A stretch of 7,796 bases of DNA from an uncultured Eubacterium sp. (GCA_947573465.1 CANPET010000070.1:1-7796), one strand, 5' to 3'. Shown: positions 1-5,563, numbered from the stretch's first letter. Notes: a model not told the origin generated them from the sequence alone. A program made the numbers and translations.

Positions 1-681
1 TATCAGTTATTAAAGGGTATTGATGATTCTAAGGACCAAAGTTATGTACTCTATCATATGACTCAGGAGCAGCTTGCACATACGATGCTTCCTCTTGGGG
101 ATTATACAAAGGAAGAGATTCGAAGGATTGCTGAAAAATATGAATTAATTAATGCTGGTAAGCATGATAGTCAGGATATTTGTTTTATTCCCGATGGTAA
201 TCACATGAGATTTATTGAAAATTACACCAATGAGAAGATTGGTAAAGGTAATTTCTTAGATATTAATGGAAAAGTGATTGGTCAGCATAACGGATATTAT
301 CGATATACAGTAGGTCAGAGAAAAGGAATTAATGTAAATCGCGATGGAAAACATTATGTTTTAGAAATCAGACCAGAAACAAACGAAGTGGTGGTAGGCA
401 GAAATAAGGATTTATTTTCAACAGAATTAATTGCAACGGATTTTAACTGGATTTCGGGAGAAACTCCAAAGGAGACGGTTAGAATTAGTGGCAGAACAAG
501 GTATCATCAACCATTAACAGAGGGAACAGCAATAGTATTGGAGAATGGTGATGTAAAGATTATATTTGATGAACCGATCAGGGCGATTACTAAAGGACAA
601 TCTGTTGTTTTATATGATGGAGATGTAGTTCTTGGTGGAGGCTGCATTATAGAGACAGGGCTATTGCAAACCTATAATTAA
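1..681 (+). CDS. mnmA: tRNA-specific 2-thiouridylase MnmA, C-terminal part (5'-truncated by window)
   Basis: MnmA activates U34 of tRNA-Lys, -Glu and -Gln with ATP and inserts sulfur at the 2 position. The window begins in frame inside the gene: 226 codons are present, of roughly 360 usual for the family, so the N-terminal PP-loop ATPase domain is missing. The reading frame continues upstream of the ATG at 58, and the codons before it (ending KDQSYVLYH) belong to the protein, so 58 is not the start. Recognisable landmarks are the KDQSYVLY segment, the DICFIPDG segment with the second catalytic cysteine (codon at 181-183), and the YTVGQRKGI segment of the central domain. The C-terminal beta-barrel domain follows and ends normally at TAA, so nothing looks broken. 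Sulfur for the reaction comes from cysteine via a desulfurase, a loose metabolic link to cysK downstream. The identification is firm. Confidence 0.95.
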   Translation, partial: YQLLKGIDDSKDQSYVLYHMTQEQLAHTMLPLGDYTKEEIRRIAEKYELINAGKHDSQDICFIPDGNHMRFIENYTNEKIGKGNFLDINGKVIGQHNGYYRYTVGQRKGINVNRDGKHYVLEIRPETNEVVVGRNKDLFSTELIATDFNWISGETPKETVRISGRTRYHQPLTEGTAIVLENGDVKIIFDEPIRAITKGQSVVLYDGDVVLGGGCIIETGLLQTYN

Positions 682-700
682 AAATAAAATAGACTTATCC

Positions 701-738
701 AAAGAGCGTAGTTATAAAAACTAGGCTCTTTGTGTTTA
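701..738 (+). terminator. Hairpin terminator after mnmA
   Basis: The arms AAAGAGCGTAGT (701-712) and ACTAGGCTCTTT (720-731) pair over 12 positions with a single G-G mismatch around a 7-nt loop TATAAAA. The following GTGTTT is only modestly U-rich. The position 19 nt after the mnmA stop fits a Rho-independent terminator separating mnmA from the sulfur genes. Confidence 0.65.
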
Positions 739-814
739 GAGAGGTAGCATAAATTGCGCTAATATAGTAGAATCATAGTTGAATTGTTACAATTATTTAC
801 AGCTATTCTCAAAA

Positions 815-833
815 TCCTATTGACACAATAGGA
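815..833. promoter_or_regulatory. CymR/Rrf2-type operator 1, overlapping the cysK -35 box
   Basis: TCCTATTG-ACA-CAATAGGA is a perfect 8+8 palindrome centred at 824 and covers the -35 hexamer. The core CCTAT-N7-ATAGG recurs with the same spacing 50 bp downstream. A similar palindrome containing CCTATT and ATAGGAA is what I recall for CymR, the Rrf2-family repressor of cysteine genes in Bacillus and Staphylococcus. Assignment to CymR is inference from that resemblance and from the sulfur genes; the repeat itself is directly visible. Binding here would block RNA polymerase. Confidence 0.65.
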
Positions 834-848
834 AATAGATGGTAATAT
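820..848 (+). promoter_or_regulatory. Sigma-A promoter of the leader-cysK(-metY) unit
   Basis: A perfect -35 TTGACA (820-825) is followed by a 17-nt spacer and a -10 TAATAT (843-848). Transcription should start near 855, giving a leader of about 185 nt before cysK. The -35 hexamer lies inside one inverted repeat and a second copy sits just after the predicted start, so the promoter is probably repressible. Confidence 0.82.
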
Positions 849-864
849 CTCTATTGTAAATAAA

Positions 865-884
865 ACCTATTAAACATATAGGAA
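865..884. promoter_or_regulatory. CymR/Rrf2-type operator 2, just downstream of the start site
   Basis: CCTAT-TAAACAT-ATAGG (866-882) followed by AATT repeats the architecture of the upstream operator. Its centre, 874, is 50 bp from the first centre, close to five helical turns, and lies at roughly +11 to +27 of the predicted transcript. Two sites on the same face of the helix would suit cooperative repression. Confidence 0.6.
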
Positions 885-907
885 TTAAATGAGAAAGGAG
901 TACTATA

Positions 908-1003
908 ATGAATAAGACGAAAACAGCTTATAATTACAACATGAGAAAAACATATTGTTGCAGAATACAAAGTATGGGAAGCATGAAAATGCGAATGTGT
1001 TAA
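908..1003 (+). CDS. Putative sulfur-amino-acid-rich leader peptide upstream of cysK (31 aa)
   Basis: A 31-codon ORF starts at ATG 908, seven bases after a strong SD (AAAGGAG, 894-900), and ends at TAA 1001-1003, 35 nt before the cysK ATG. Nine of its 31 residues are sulfur amino acids: Met at 1, 12, 23, 26, 28 and 30, and Cys at 17, 18 and 31. It includes an adjacent pair in RKTYCCRIQ and a Met-dense tail GSMKMRMC. It is the first ORF on the transcript from the promoter at 820-848. The short length, strong translation signal, composition and position suggest a leader peptide whose translation senses Cys-tRNA (and perhaps Met-tRNA) supply, analogous to Cys-codon uORFs ahead of cysteine genes in Actinobacteria. 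No classical terminator follows it, so if it regulates, translational coupling or RNA refolding is more likely than transcription attenuation. Whether it is expressed is unknown. Confidence 0.62.
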   Translation: MNKTKTAYNYNMRKTYCCRIQSMGSMKMRMC

Positions 1004-1038
1004 AAGAAGTCTTATGAAATTATTGGAGGTATATAAAA

Positions 1039-1971
1039 ATGGCAAATATTATTAAAAGTGCATCAGAATTAGTTGGAAAGACACCGTTGTTAGAGGTGAG
1101 TAAATATCAGGAAAGCGTTGGTGCAATAGAAGCAAAGATTTTAGCAAAATTAGAATATTTTAATCCGGCAGGAAGTGTTAAAGACAGGGTAGCCCTTCAG
1201 ATGATTGAGGATTTAGAGGAGAAGGGCGAGATTCAGCCGGGAGCAACTTTGATTGAACCAACATCAGGAAATACAGGAATTGGTATTGCAGCAGTTGCAG
1301 CGGCAAAGGGTTATAAAGTAGTAATTACCATTCCAGAGACAATGAGCATTGAGCGAAGAAATATAATTAAAGCATATGGAGCTGAGATCGTTCTGACAGA
1401 AGGTGCGAAAGGAATGAAAGGCGCTATCGCTAAGGCAGAAGAAATCAAAGAGAATACACAAGGTGCTGTTGTTCTTGGACAGTTTGTGAATCCGTCAAAT
1501 CCAAAGGTACATAAATTAACAACCGGTCCGGAAATCTGGGAAGATACAGACGGACAGGTAGATATCTTTGTAGCAGGTGTAGGAACAGGTGGAACGGTTA
1601 CAGGTGTGGGAGAATACTTGAAATCCCAAAATCCAAGTGTGAAAATTGTTGCAGTGGAACCAAAGGATAGTCCGGTACTTTCAGAAGGAAGAGCCGGTGC
1701 TCACAAGATTCAGGGAATTGGTGCAGGATTTGTTCCAGATGTATTAAATACAGAAATTTATGATGAAATTATCCCGGTAGCGAATGAGGATGCTTTTGAG
1801 ACAGGAAAGGCAATAGCAAAAACAGAAGGTGTTTTGGTTGGCATTTCATCAGGTGCGGCATTTTTTGCAGCAAAAGAATTAGCAAAGAGACCAGAAAATA
1901 AAGGGAAAAATATTGTTGTATTACTTCCGGATTCAGGAGACAGATATTATAGCACAGCACTCTTTGCGTAA
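1039..1971 (+). CDS. cysK: Cysteine synthase A (O-acetylserine sulfhydrylase)
   Basis: CysK is a cytosolic PLP enzyme that makes L-cysteine and acetate from O-acetyl-L-serine and sulfide. At 310 aa it is full-length for the family. The PLP lysine is Lys48 in NPAGSVKDR. The substrate loop TSGNTG is at 75-80, the glycine-rich PLP phosphate loop GTGGT at 182-186, and Ser270 in GISSGA is placed to contact the PLP pyridine nitrogen. The C-terminal PDSGDRYYST segment is also typical. The start is supported by GGAGG at 1025-1029, nine bases before the ATG. The gene follows a promoter with two CymR-like operators and a Cys/Met-rich leader ORF, so repression when cysteine is plentiful is the expected regulation. 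The stop codon lies in the loop of a small hairpin (1962-1977). O-acetylserine sulfhydrylase fits better than cystathionine beta-synthase because of the short length and lack of extra domains. Confidence 0.96.
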   Translation: MANIIKSASELVGKTPLLEVSKYQESVGAIEAKILAKLEYFNPAGSVKDRVALQMIEDLEEKGEIQPGATLIEPTSGNTGIGIAAVAAAKGYKVVITIPETMSIERRNIIKAYGAEIVLTEGAKGMKGAIAKAEEIKENTQGAVVLGQFVNPSNPKVHKLTTGPEIWEDTDGQVDIFVAGVGTGGTVTGVGEYLKSQNPSVKIVAVEPKDSPVLSEGRAGAHKIQGIGAGFVPDVLNTEIYDEIIPVANEDAFETGKAIAKTEGVLVGISSGAAFFAAKELAKRPENKGKNIVVLLPDSGDRYYSTALFA

Positions 1972-2137
1972 GCAAAGCCGTGCATAGTCAAACAAACATT
2001 CAGCGTCAAAAGTTTACTTTTGTAAGCGGAAATGGTTGTTTGACTATATAGGGCGCAGCCCGACAGTGGGATGGAGCGGAGCGGAATCGAACTGCACGGG
2101 TTTGCGAGAGAAAGGTGCATGGCTCGTAAGTGCATGG
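1972..2137 (+). repeat. Folded inverted-repeat element in the cysK-metY spacer
   Basis: The 205-nt spacer contains nested inverted repeats. An outer stem pairs GCAAAGCCGTGCA (1972-1984) with TGCACGGGTTTGC (2093-2105), 12 of 13 pairs. Inside it, ATAGTCAAACAAACATT (1984-2000) pairs with AATGGTTGTTTGACTAT (2031-2047), 16 of 17. That hairpin encloses a smaller one, CAAAAGT/ACTTTTG (2007-2013/2016-2022). A short GGGC-GCA-GCCC hairpin follows at 2051-2061, then GAGCGGAGCGG-type sequence. Further on, TTTGCGAG (2101-2108) can pair with CTCGTAAG (2123-2130), which would compete with the outer stem, and GTGCATGG occurs twice (2115-2122, 2130-2137). The block at 2050-2107 is visibly more GC-rich than its surroundings. 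It matches no riboswitch I recognise (no SAM-I or T-box signature). It may be a dispersed intergenic repeat or a structured RNA that tunes metY expression. Confidence 0.7.
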
Positions 2138-2176
2138 ATTGAATAGAAAAATTAAGATAATAAGGAGAACAAAAAA

Positions 2177-3469
2177 ATGAGCGAAAGAAATTATAAATTT
2201 GAAACATTACAGTTACACGTAGGACAGGAAAATCCGGACCCGGCAACAGATGCCAGAGCGGTTCCGATTTATCAGACAACATCATATGTATTTAGAGACT
2301 CTGCACACGCAGCAGCAAGGTTTGGTCTGGCAGATGCAGGAAATATTTACGGCAGACTTACAAACTCTACACAGGGTGTTTTTGAAGATAGAATTGCAAA
2401 ATTAGAAGGTGGTGTGGCAGGTCTTGCAGTTGCATCGGGTGCGGCAGCGATTACTTATACGATTGAAGCTTTGGCAAGTGCAGGAGAGCATATTGTGGCA
2501 CAGAAGACAATTTATGGTGGCACATCAAATCTACTGGCACATACACTCAAAAATTATGGAATTACTACTACATTTGTAGATGCCCATAACTTAGAGGAAG
2601 TAGAAGGAGCAATTCAGGAAAATACAAAAGCAATTTATTTAGAGACACTTGGAAATCCAAACAGTGACATTCCAGACCTTGATGCGATTGCAGAAATCGC
2701 ACATAAACATGGACTTCCGGTAGTAGTAGACAATACCTTCGGTACACCGTATTTAATCAGACCAATTGAGCATGGTGCTGATATTGTTGTACATTCTGCT
2801 ACAAAATTTATTGGAGGACATGGAACATCTCTTGGTGGTGTGATTGTTGATGGTGGTACATTTGACTGGGCAGCATCCGGGAAGTATCCCGGAATCTCAG
2901 AACCAAATCCAAGTTACCATGGTGTGAAGTTCACAGAGGCAGCAGGACCGGCAGCATTTGCCACGTATATTCGTGCAATTCTTTTAAGAGATACAGGTGC
3001 AGCGATTTCACCATTTAATGCATTCTTATTATTACAGGGAACAGAGACGTTATCGCTTCGCATTGACAGACATAATGAAAACACAAAGAAGGTGGTAGAA
3101 TATTTATCAAATCATCCATTGGTAGAAAAGGTAAATCATCCGTTATTACCAGAACATCCAGACCATGCATTGTATGAAAAATACTTCCCAAATGGTGGAG
3201 CAAGTATCTTTACATTCAATATTAAAGGTGGGCAGGAAGAAGCACATAAGTTTATTGATAACTTGCAGTTGTTCTCATTGTTAGCAAACGTAGCAGATTC
3301 AAAGTCTTTGGTAATTCATCCAGCAACAACTACGCATAGCCAGTGCACAGAAGAGGAATTATTAGAGCAGGATATCAAGCCAAACACAATTAGACTTTCC
3401 ATTGGTACAGAAAATATTGATGATATTATCGAAGATTTAGAAGAAGCATTTAAGGTAGTGGAAAGATAA
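2177..3469 (+). CDS. metY: O-acetylhomoserine sulfhydrylase (O-acetylhomoserine aminocarboxypropyltransferase)
   Basis: MetY is a PLP enzyme of the Cys/Met metabolism (cystathionine gamma-synthase) family. It makes homocysteine from O-acetyl-L-homoserine and sulfide, the direct sulfhydrylation route to methionine. The 430-aa length is diagnostic: cystathionine synthases and lyases run near 380, MetY near 430. Visible marks are the N-terminal FETLQLHVGQ and PIYQTTSYVF segments, YGRLTNST, Asp185 in VVDNTFGTPYL (pairs with the PLP pyridine nitrogen), and the PLP lysine Lys210 in SATKFIGGHGT. The C-terminal SLVIHPATTTH and IRLSIGTEN blocks are also present. The start is set by AAGGAG (2162-2167), nine bases before the ATG. 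No convincing promoter lies in the 205-nt spacer after cysK, so read-through from the cysK promoter is likely, through the folded element. Both enzymes use sulfide, which makes joint control sensible. Confidence 0.95.
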   Translation: MSERNYKFETLQLHVGQENPDPATDARAVPIYQTTSYVFRDSAHAAARFGLADAGNIYGRLTNSTQGVFEDRIAKLEGGVAGLAVASGAAAITYTIEALASAGEHIVAQKTIYGGTSNLLAHTLKNYGITTTFVDAHNLEEVEGAIQENTKAIYLETLGNPNSDIPDLDAIAEIAHKHGLPVVVDNTFGTPYLIRPIEHGADIVVHSATKFIGGHGTSLGGVIVDGGTFDWAASGKYPGISEPNPSYHGVKFTEAAGPAAFATYIRAILLRDTGAAISPFNAFLLLQGTETLSLRIDRHNENTKKVVEYLSNHPLVEKVNHPLLPEHPDHALYEKYFPNGGASIFTFNIKGGQEEAHKFIDNLQLFSLLANVADSKSLVIHPATTTHSQCTEEELLEQDIKPNTIRLSIGTENIDDIIEDLEEAFKVVER

Positions 3470-3570
3470 TGGTGCCCGCAAAAATTAGTGTTTAGAAAAT
3501 TGGAACTACCGTTTTAACGATTGAAATTTTGATATACTCGCTGTCAAGTAGACAGTTCCGTTATATGTCA

Positions 3571-3668
3571 ATAGCGGGAGGCGACTCCATGTTTTCTATC
3601 CAGTCGATAGTGGGAGGGAACTTCGTGTTTTCTATTCGACGATAGAAGGGGATTACATATTTATTTCT
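3571..3668 (+). repeat. Degenerate 35-36 bp tandem repeat, about 2.7 units
   Basis: Unit 1 (3571-3606) and unit 2 (3607-3641) share about 28 of 36 positions. Both begin ATAG[C/T]GGGAGG and contain [A/G]TGTTTTCTAT. A third, more divergent and partial unit begins at ATAG 3642 and merges into the TTACAT palindrome region. Each of the first two units contains a GGGAGG that resembles an SD site followed 7-8 bases later by ATG or GTG. There are too few copies, and no spacers, for CRISPR. A minisatellite-like or dispersed intergenic repeat is the simplest reading. Confidence 0.7.
3589..3645 (+). other. Possible 18-codon micro-ORF inside the tandem repeat
   Basis: An ATG at 3589, seven bases after GGGAGG (3576-3581), opens 18 codons that end at TAG 3643-3645. 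The peptide repeats a 12-residue pattern: GG[D/N]xxFSI occurs twice when read from 3571. The frame is open back to a TAG at 3493, about 49 sense codons in total, but no other start has an SD. This may be a chance result of the repeat or a decayed gene end; I do not claim it is translated. Confidence 0.2.
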
Positions 3669-3830
3669 GCTAAATGGGCGCATATATATGTAAATTTATT
3701 AAAAATATTCAGTGAATGATAATAAATTACATGTTTATTTCTACTAAAGCAGGATATGTATATGTAAAAATATGTGAAAACAAAAAAATATTACATATAT
3801 AAATAAAAGAATGATAAATTATATATGTAA
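3653..3830. repeat. Family of TTACAT...ATGTAA palindromes after metY
   Basis: Three related inverted repeats follow one another. TTACATAT (3653-3660) pairs with ATATGTAA (3686-3693). TTACAT (3727-3732) pairs with ATGTAA (3762-3767). TTACATATATAA (3791-3802) pairs perfectly with TTATATATGTAA (3819-3830). The first two are also direct copies: ATTACAT[A/G]TTTATTTCT[G/A]CTAAA and TATATGTAAA recur about 75 bp apart. A GAATGATAA motif appears before the second repeat and inside the third. The pattern suggests local duplication of a small palindromic element. Together with the 35-36 bp units it accounts for most of the 450-bp stretch after metY; 3470-3570 shows only a small CTGTC/GACAG hairpin (3541-3555). 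Confidence 0.65.
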
Positions 3831-3865
3831 AGTAATGTTATGAAAAAGATACCATAAATACATGT

Positions 3866-3901
3866 AAGGAGCATATCATACTAAAAGTGTGACAGCTCCT
3901 T
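3866..3901. terminator. Terminator hairpin between metY and the convergent minus-strand operon
   Basis: AAGGAGC (3866-3872) pairs with GCTCCTT (3895-3901). An inner TCATAC/GTGTGA stem stacks on it around the loop TAAAA. On the plus strand a T-rich stretch with a run of seven T follows within about 10 bases, so it can stop metY-side transcription. It also lies 19 bases past the flavodoxin stop on the minus strand, so it may act in both directions, though the minus-side T tract is poor. Confidence 0.7.
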
Positions 3902-3920
3902 TAATATGTATTTTTTTAAG

Positions 3921-4442
3921 TTAGTTTTTCAAACATTGCAAAATTGGTTCAATATATTTTTTGTCCGAAATATCATAGGATGAGGAAATCATTTTTATCA
4001 TTTCCCGTTCCTCCTCTGTTTTATTTTTTTTGGCTTTGAGTGTTTTCAAAAACATCTTCATCATAAGTTTGGATGAAACAGACATTTTTTGATAGTTAAA
4101 TCCACCCGGACAATAAAATACATTTACTTTTTTTGACGCTGTTTCGTTAAAAATCCGTTCAAGAGATGGTATGATTTCAGGATTGTCTATTGGACTTCCT
4201 CCAACACAAAATACAATTAACTTCTTATCTGTCCATTTATCTATATTATTTTTAAACCAACTAATTTTAGATATATTGCCTGCGCATGCCCAACCACCGA
4301 AAATAATTGCTTCATATGTAGTCAAATCTTTTTTTTTCGCAACTGACAGTTCAAGGCAGTCAGCCCCTGTAGATTCTGCTATCCATCTGGCATAACGCTT
4401 TGTAAAACCCGTTTGTGAATTATAAATTACTATTGTTTTCAT
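3921..4442 (-). CDS. Flavodoxin-domain protein
   Basis: This is a small cytosolic protein with a flavodoxin fold, expected to bind FMN and carry electrons. From the ATG it is 173 aa. The N-terminal strand MKTIVIYNS leads into the phosphate-binding loop SQTGFT (9-14), matching the T/S-x-T-G-x-T pattern. FGGWACAGN (from residue 48) and FCVGGSP (78-84) sit where flavin-ring loops are expected. It resembles the subgroup that includes HemG-like protoporphyrinogen oxidases, but a heme role cannot be claimed. Start choice: the frame can be extended to TTG at 4451, but AGGAG (centred near 4455) leaves only one base before TTG and ten before ATG 4442, so ATG is preferred. The gene is 48 nt downstream of the MarR gene in the same direction, so it is probably under that regulator. 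The exact substrate or partner is unknown. Confidence 0.85.
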   Translation of the reverse strand: MKTIVIYNSQTGFTKRYARWIAESTGADCLELSVAKKKDLTTYEAIIFGGWACAGNISKISWFKNNIDKWTDKKLIVFCVGGSPIDNPEIIPSLERIFNETASKKVNVFYCPGGFNYQKMSVSSKLMMKMFLKTLKAKKNKTEEEREMIKMISSSYDISDKKYIEPILQCLKN

Positions 4443-4490
4443 CTGCTTCAATCTCCTTTTTTATTTTTATTACGTTTTTAACAGCACTTT

Positions 4491-4982
4491 TTAATTTTTT
4501 TCTTTGGTAACCCTCTTTTCCAAATTTTCTATTCCTTCATATAGTTTTGATAAGAGAATAAAAAGTGTCTCAATCTCTTTGTCTGTATAAACTTCAAAAA
4601 GATATTTCAATTCCTCTTGGTATTCTGAAAAGTCATTCTGAAAATAGTCATTTACTTTTTCTGTGGGACAGATGCACATGGCTCTTGTATCATGTGGACT
4701 TTGCTGAATTGTAATAAATCCTTTTTTCATCAGAACTTCAGCCAACTTCTTAACATTTTGTCTTGAGCAGCCTAATAAATTCCCTAATTGAGTAAACGTT
4801 AATTGCTTTTTTGCTTGTCGTACAATTGATAGTAACATAAATTGCTTCAGGGATATCTCTGGAATGTGGTTATCAAAAAGTGTTTGCAGCTTATTGCCAG
4901 CAATAAATAATGTGCTAAAAATAGCTTTTCCTTGGTTTTCTGTGGTACTTGAAAATTTTGTAATTAAATCATCTAATTTCAT
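4491..4982 (-). CDS. MarR-family transcriptional regulator
   Basis: This is a 163-aa winged helix-turn-helix repressor, normal length for MarR proteins, which act as dimers on palindromic DNA. The helix-turn-helix spans about 62-84 (TFTQLGNLLGCSRQNVKKL). The beta wing follows with the family-typical D-x-R (DTR, 98-100), and helices on both sides form the dimer interface. Cys72, Cys103 and Cys105 lie in the DNA-binding region and could be redox-sensitive, which is only a suggestion. Start choice: an in-frame ATG at 4994 overlaps the SD GGAGGT (4992-4987), which serves the ATG at 4982, so the shorter form is preferred. Two near-identical operator palindromes overlap its promoter, implying autorepression, and the flavodoxin gene follows in the same operon. 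The inducing ligand cannot be read from the sequence. Confidence 0.9.
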   Translation of the reverse strand: MKLDDLITKFSSTTENQGKAIFSTLFIAGNKLQTLFDNHIPEISLKQFMLLSIVRQAKKQLTFTQLGNLLGCSRQNVKKLAEVLMKKGFITIQQSPHDTRAMCICPTEKVNDYFQNDFSEYQEELKYLFEVYTDKEIETLFILLSKLYEGIENLEKRVTKEKN

Positions 4983-4994
4983 GTAGACCTCCAT

Positions 4995-5039
4995 ATAGGT
5001 AACTTGTTACTAATGAAAATATAGCAACAAGTTACCTAT
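4995..5039. promoter_or_regulatory. Paired MarR operators forming a 14-bp inverted repeat
   Basis: ATAGGTAACTTGTT (4995-5008) and AACAAGTTACCTAT (5026-5039) are perfect inverted copies separated by 17 nt. Each arm is itself a short palindrome: GTAAC-TT-GTTAC at 4999-5010, and the near-match GCAAC-AA-GTTAC at 5024-5035. The sites are therefore two operators in opposite orientation. One occupies the -35/-10 spacer and the other the first transcribed bases, a layout typical of self-repressing MarR genes. Confidence 0.78.
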
Positions 5040-5046
5040 TTGTCAA
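5018..5046 (-). promoter_or_regulatory. Sigma-A promoter of the MarR-flavodoxin operon
   Basis: Read on the minus strand, TTGACA (5046-5041) is followed by a 17-nt spacer and TATATT (5023-5018). The predicted start near 5011 leaves about 30 nt before the preferred MarR ATG. One operator fills the spacer and the other covers the start of the transcript. Confidence 0.82.
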
Positions 5047-5171
5047 TATGAATGACAAAAGGTTCTATAAAAAAATTAAAGATTATGTTACTATAGAATT
5101 TGTTAAAACAGTTTTATAAAATAGTGTTAAATACCTAAAAAAATAAGATTTATAGTAAGGGAGGAAATGAA

Positions 5172-5522
5172 ATGATTACAATTGTACAATATCCAAAGTG
5201 CAGTACATGCAAGAAGGCAGTAAAATATTTACAGGATAATAATGTATCCTTTGAAAGCAGAGATATTAAAGAGAACAATCCTAGTGCAGAAGAATTAAAG
5301 AAGTGGCATGAGATGAGTGGCTTGCCATTAAAGAGATTTTTTAATACTAGTGGATTAAAATATAAGGAATTAGGACTCAAGGATAAACTTGCTGAGATGA
5401 GCGAAGAAGAGCAGTATCAGCTATTGGCAACAGATGGAATGTTAGTGAAAAGACCGATATTAGTAGGGGATGATTTTGTATTGGTAGCATTTAAGGAAAC
5501 GGAGTGGAACGAACGAATATAA
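5172..5522 (+). CDS. ArsC/Spx-family CXXC protein
   Basis: A 116-aa thioredoxin-fold protein of the ArsC/Spx/MgsR/YffB family. It has the redox-type CXXC at Cys10-Cys13 (YPKCSTCKKA), DIKENNPSAEEL after the second strand, and the KRPIL block with Arg94. In Spx and MgsR the CXXC is a thiol-stress switch and the protein acts on RNA polymerase; in ArsC the first cysteine reduces arsenate. The sequence does not decide between them. CXXC favours a Spx/MgsR/YffB-like member over a classical arsenate reductase, and no ars genes are nearby. The SD AAGGGAGG (5157-5164) supports the ATG. The 130-nt region upstream, which also separates it from the divergent MarR operon, shows no convincing sigma-A promoter. 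It is followed after 41 nt by the methyltransferase gene. Confidence 0.88.
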   Translation: MITIVQYPKCSTCKKAVKYLQDNNVSFESRDIKENNPSAEELKKWHEMSGLPLKRFFNTSGLKYKELGLKDKLAEMSEEEQYQLLATDGMLVKRPILVGDDFVLVAFKETEWNERI

Positions 5523-5563
5523 TATAAGTTGTGTGATAAATGAGATAAAGAGAGGAGTTGCGT

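Noticed and set aside
851..1045. 64-codon minus-strand frame over the cysK leader
   Set aside because: It lies antisense to the promoter-proximal leader, and the plus-strand leader ORF with its SD and sulfur-rich content explains the region better.
2139..2161. Independent metY promoter (TTGAAT...GATAAT)
   Set aside because: The spacing between the hexamers is only 11 nt, too short for sigma-A.
1972..2176. SAM riboswitch or T-box ahead of metY
   Set aside because: Neither the SAM-I core nor a T-box consensus (with specifier loop) is present; the stems here have a different layout.
1947..2285. 112-codon minus-strand reading frame across the cysK-metY spacer
   Set aside because: It overlaps the ends of two certain plus-strand genes, resembles no protein I know, and its composition follows the structured spacer; treated as a shadow frame.
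3571..3668. CRISPR array
   Set aside because: There are only two full units plus a fragment, directly abutting with no spacers and with internal divergence; no cas genes are present.
4171..4395. Plus-strand 74-codon frame inside the flavodoxin gene
   Set aside because: It is wholly antisense to a recognisable flavodoxin-domain gene.
5040..5171. Promoter for the ArsC/Spx-family gene
   Set aside because: Several TATA-like hexamers occur, but none has an acceptable -35 at 16-18 nt, so no site is claimed although one must exist somewhere upstream.
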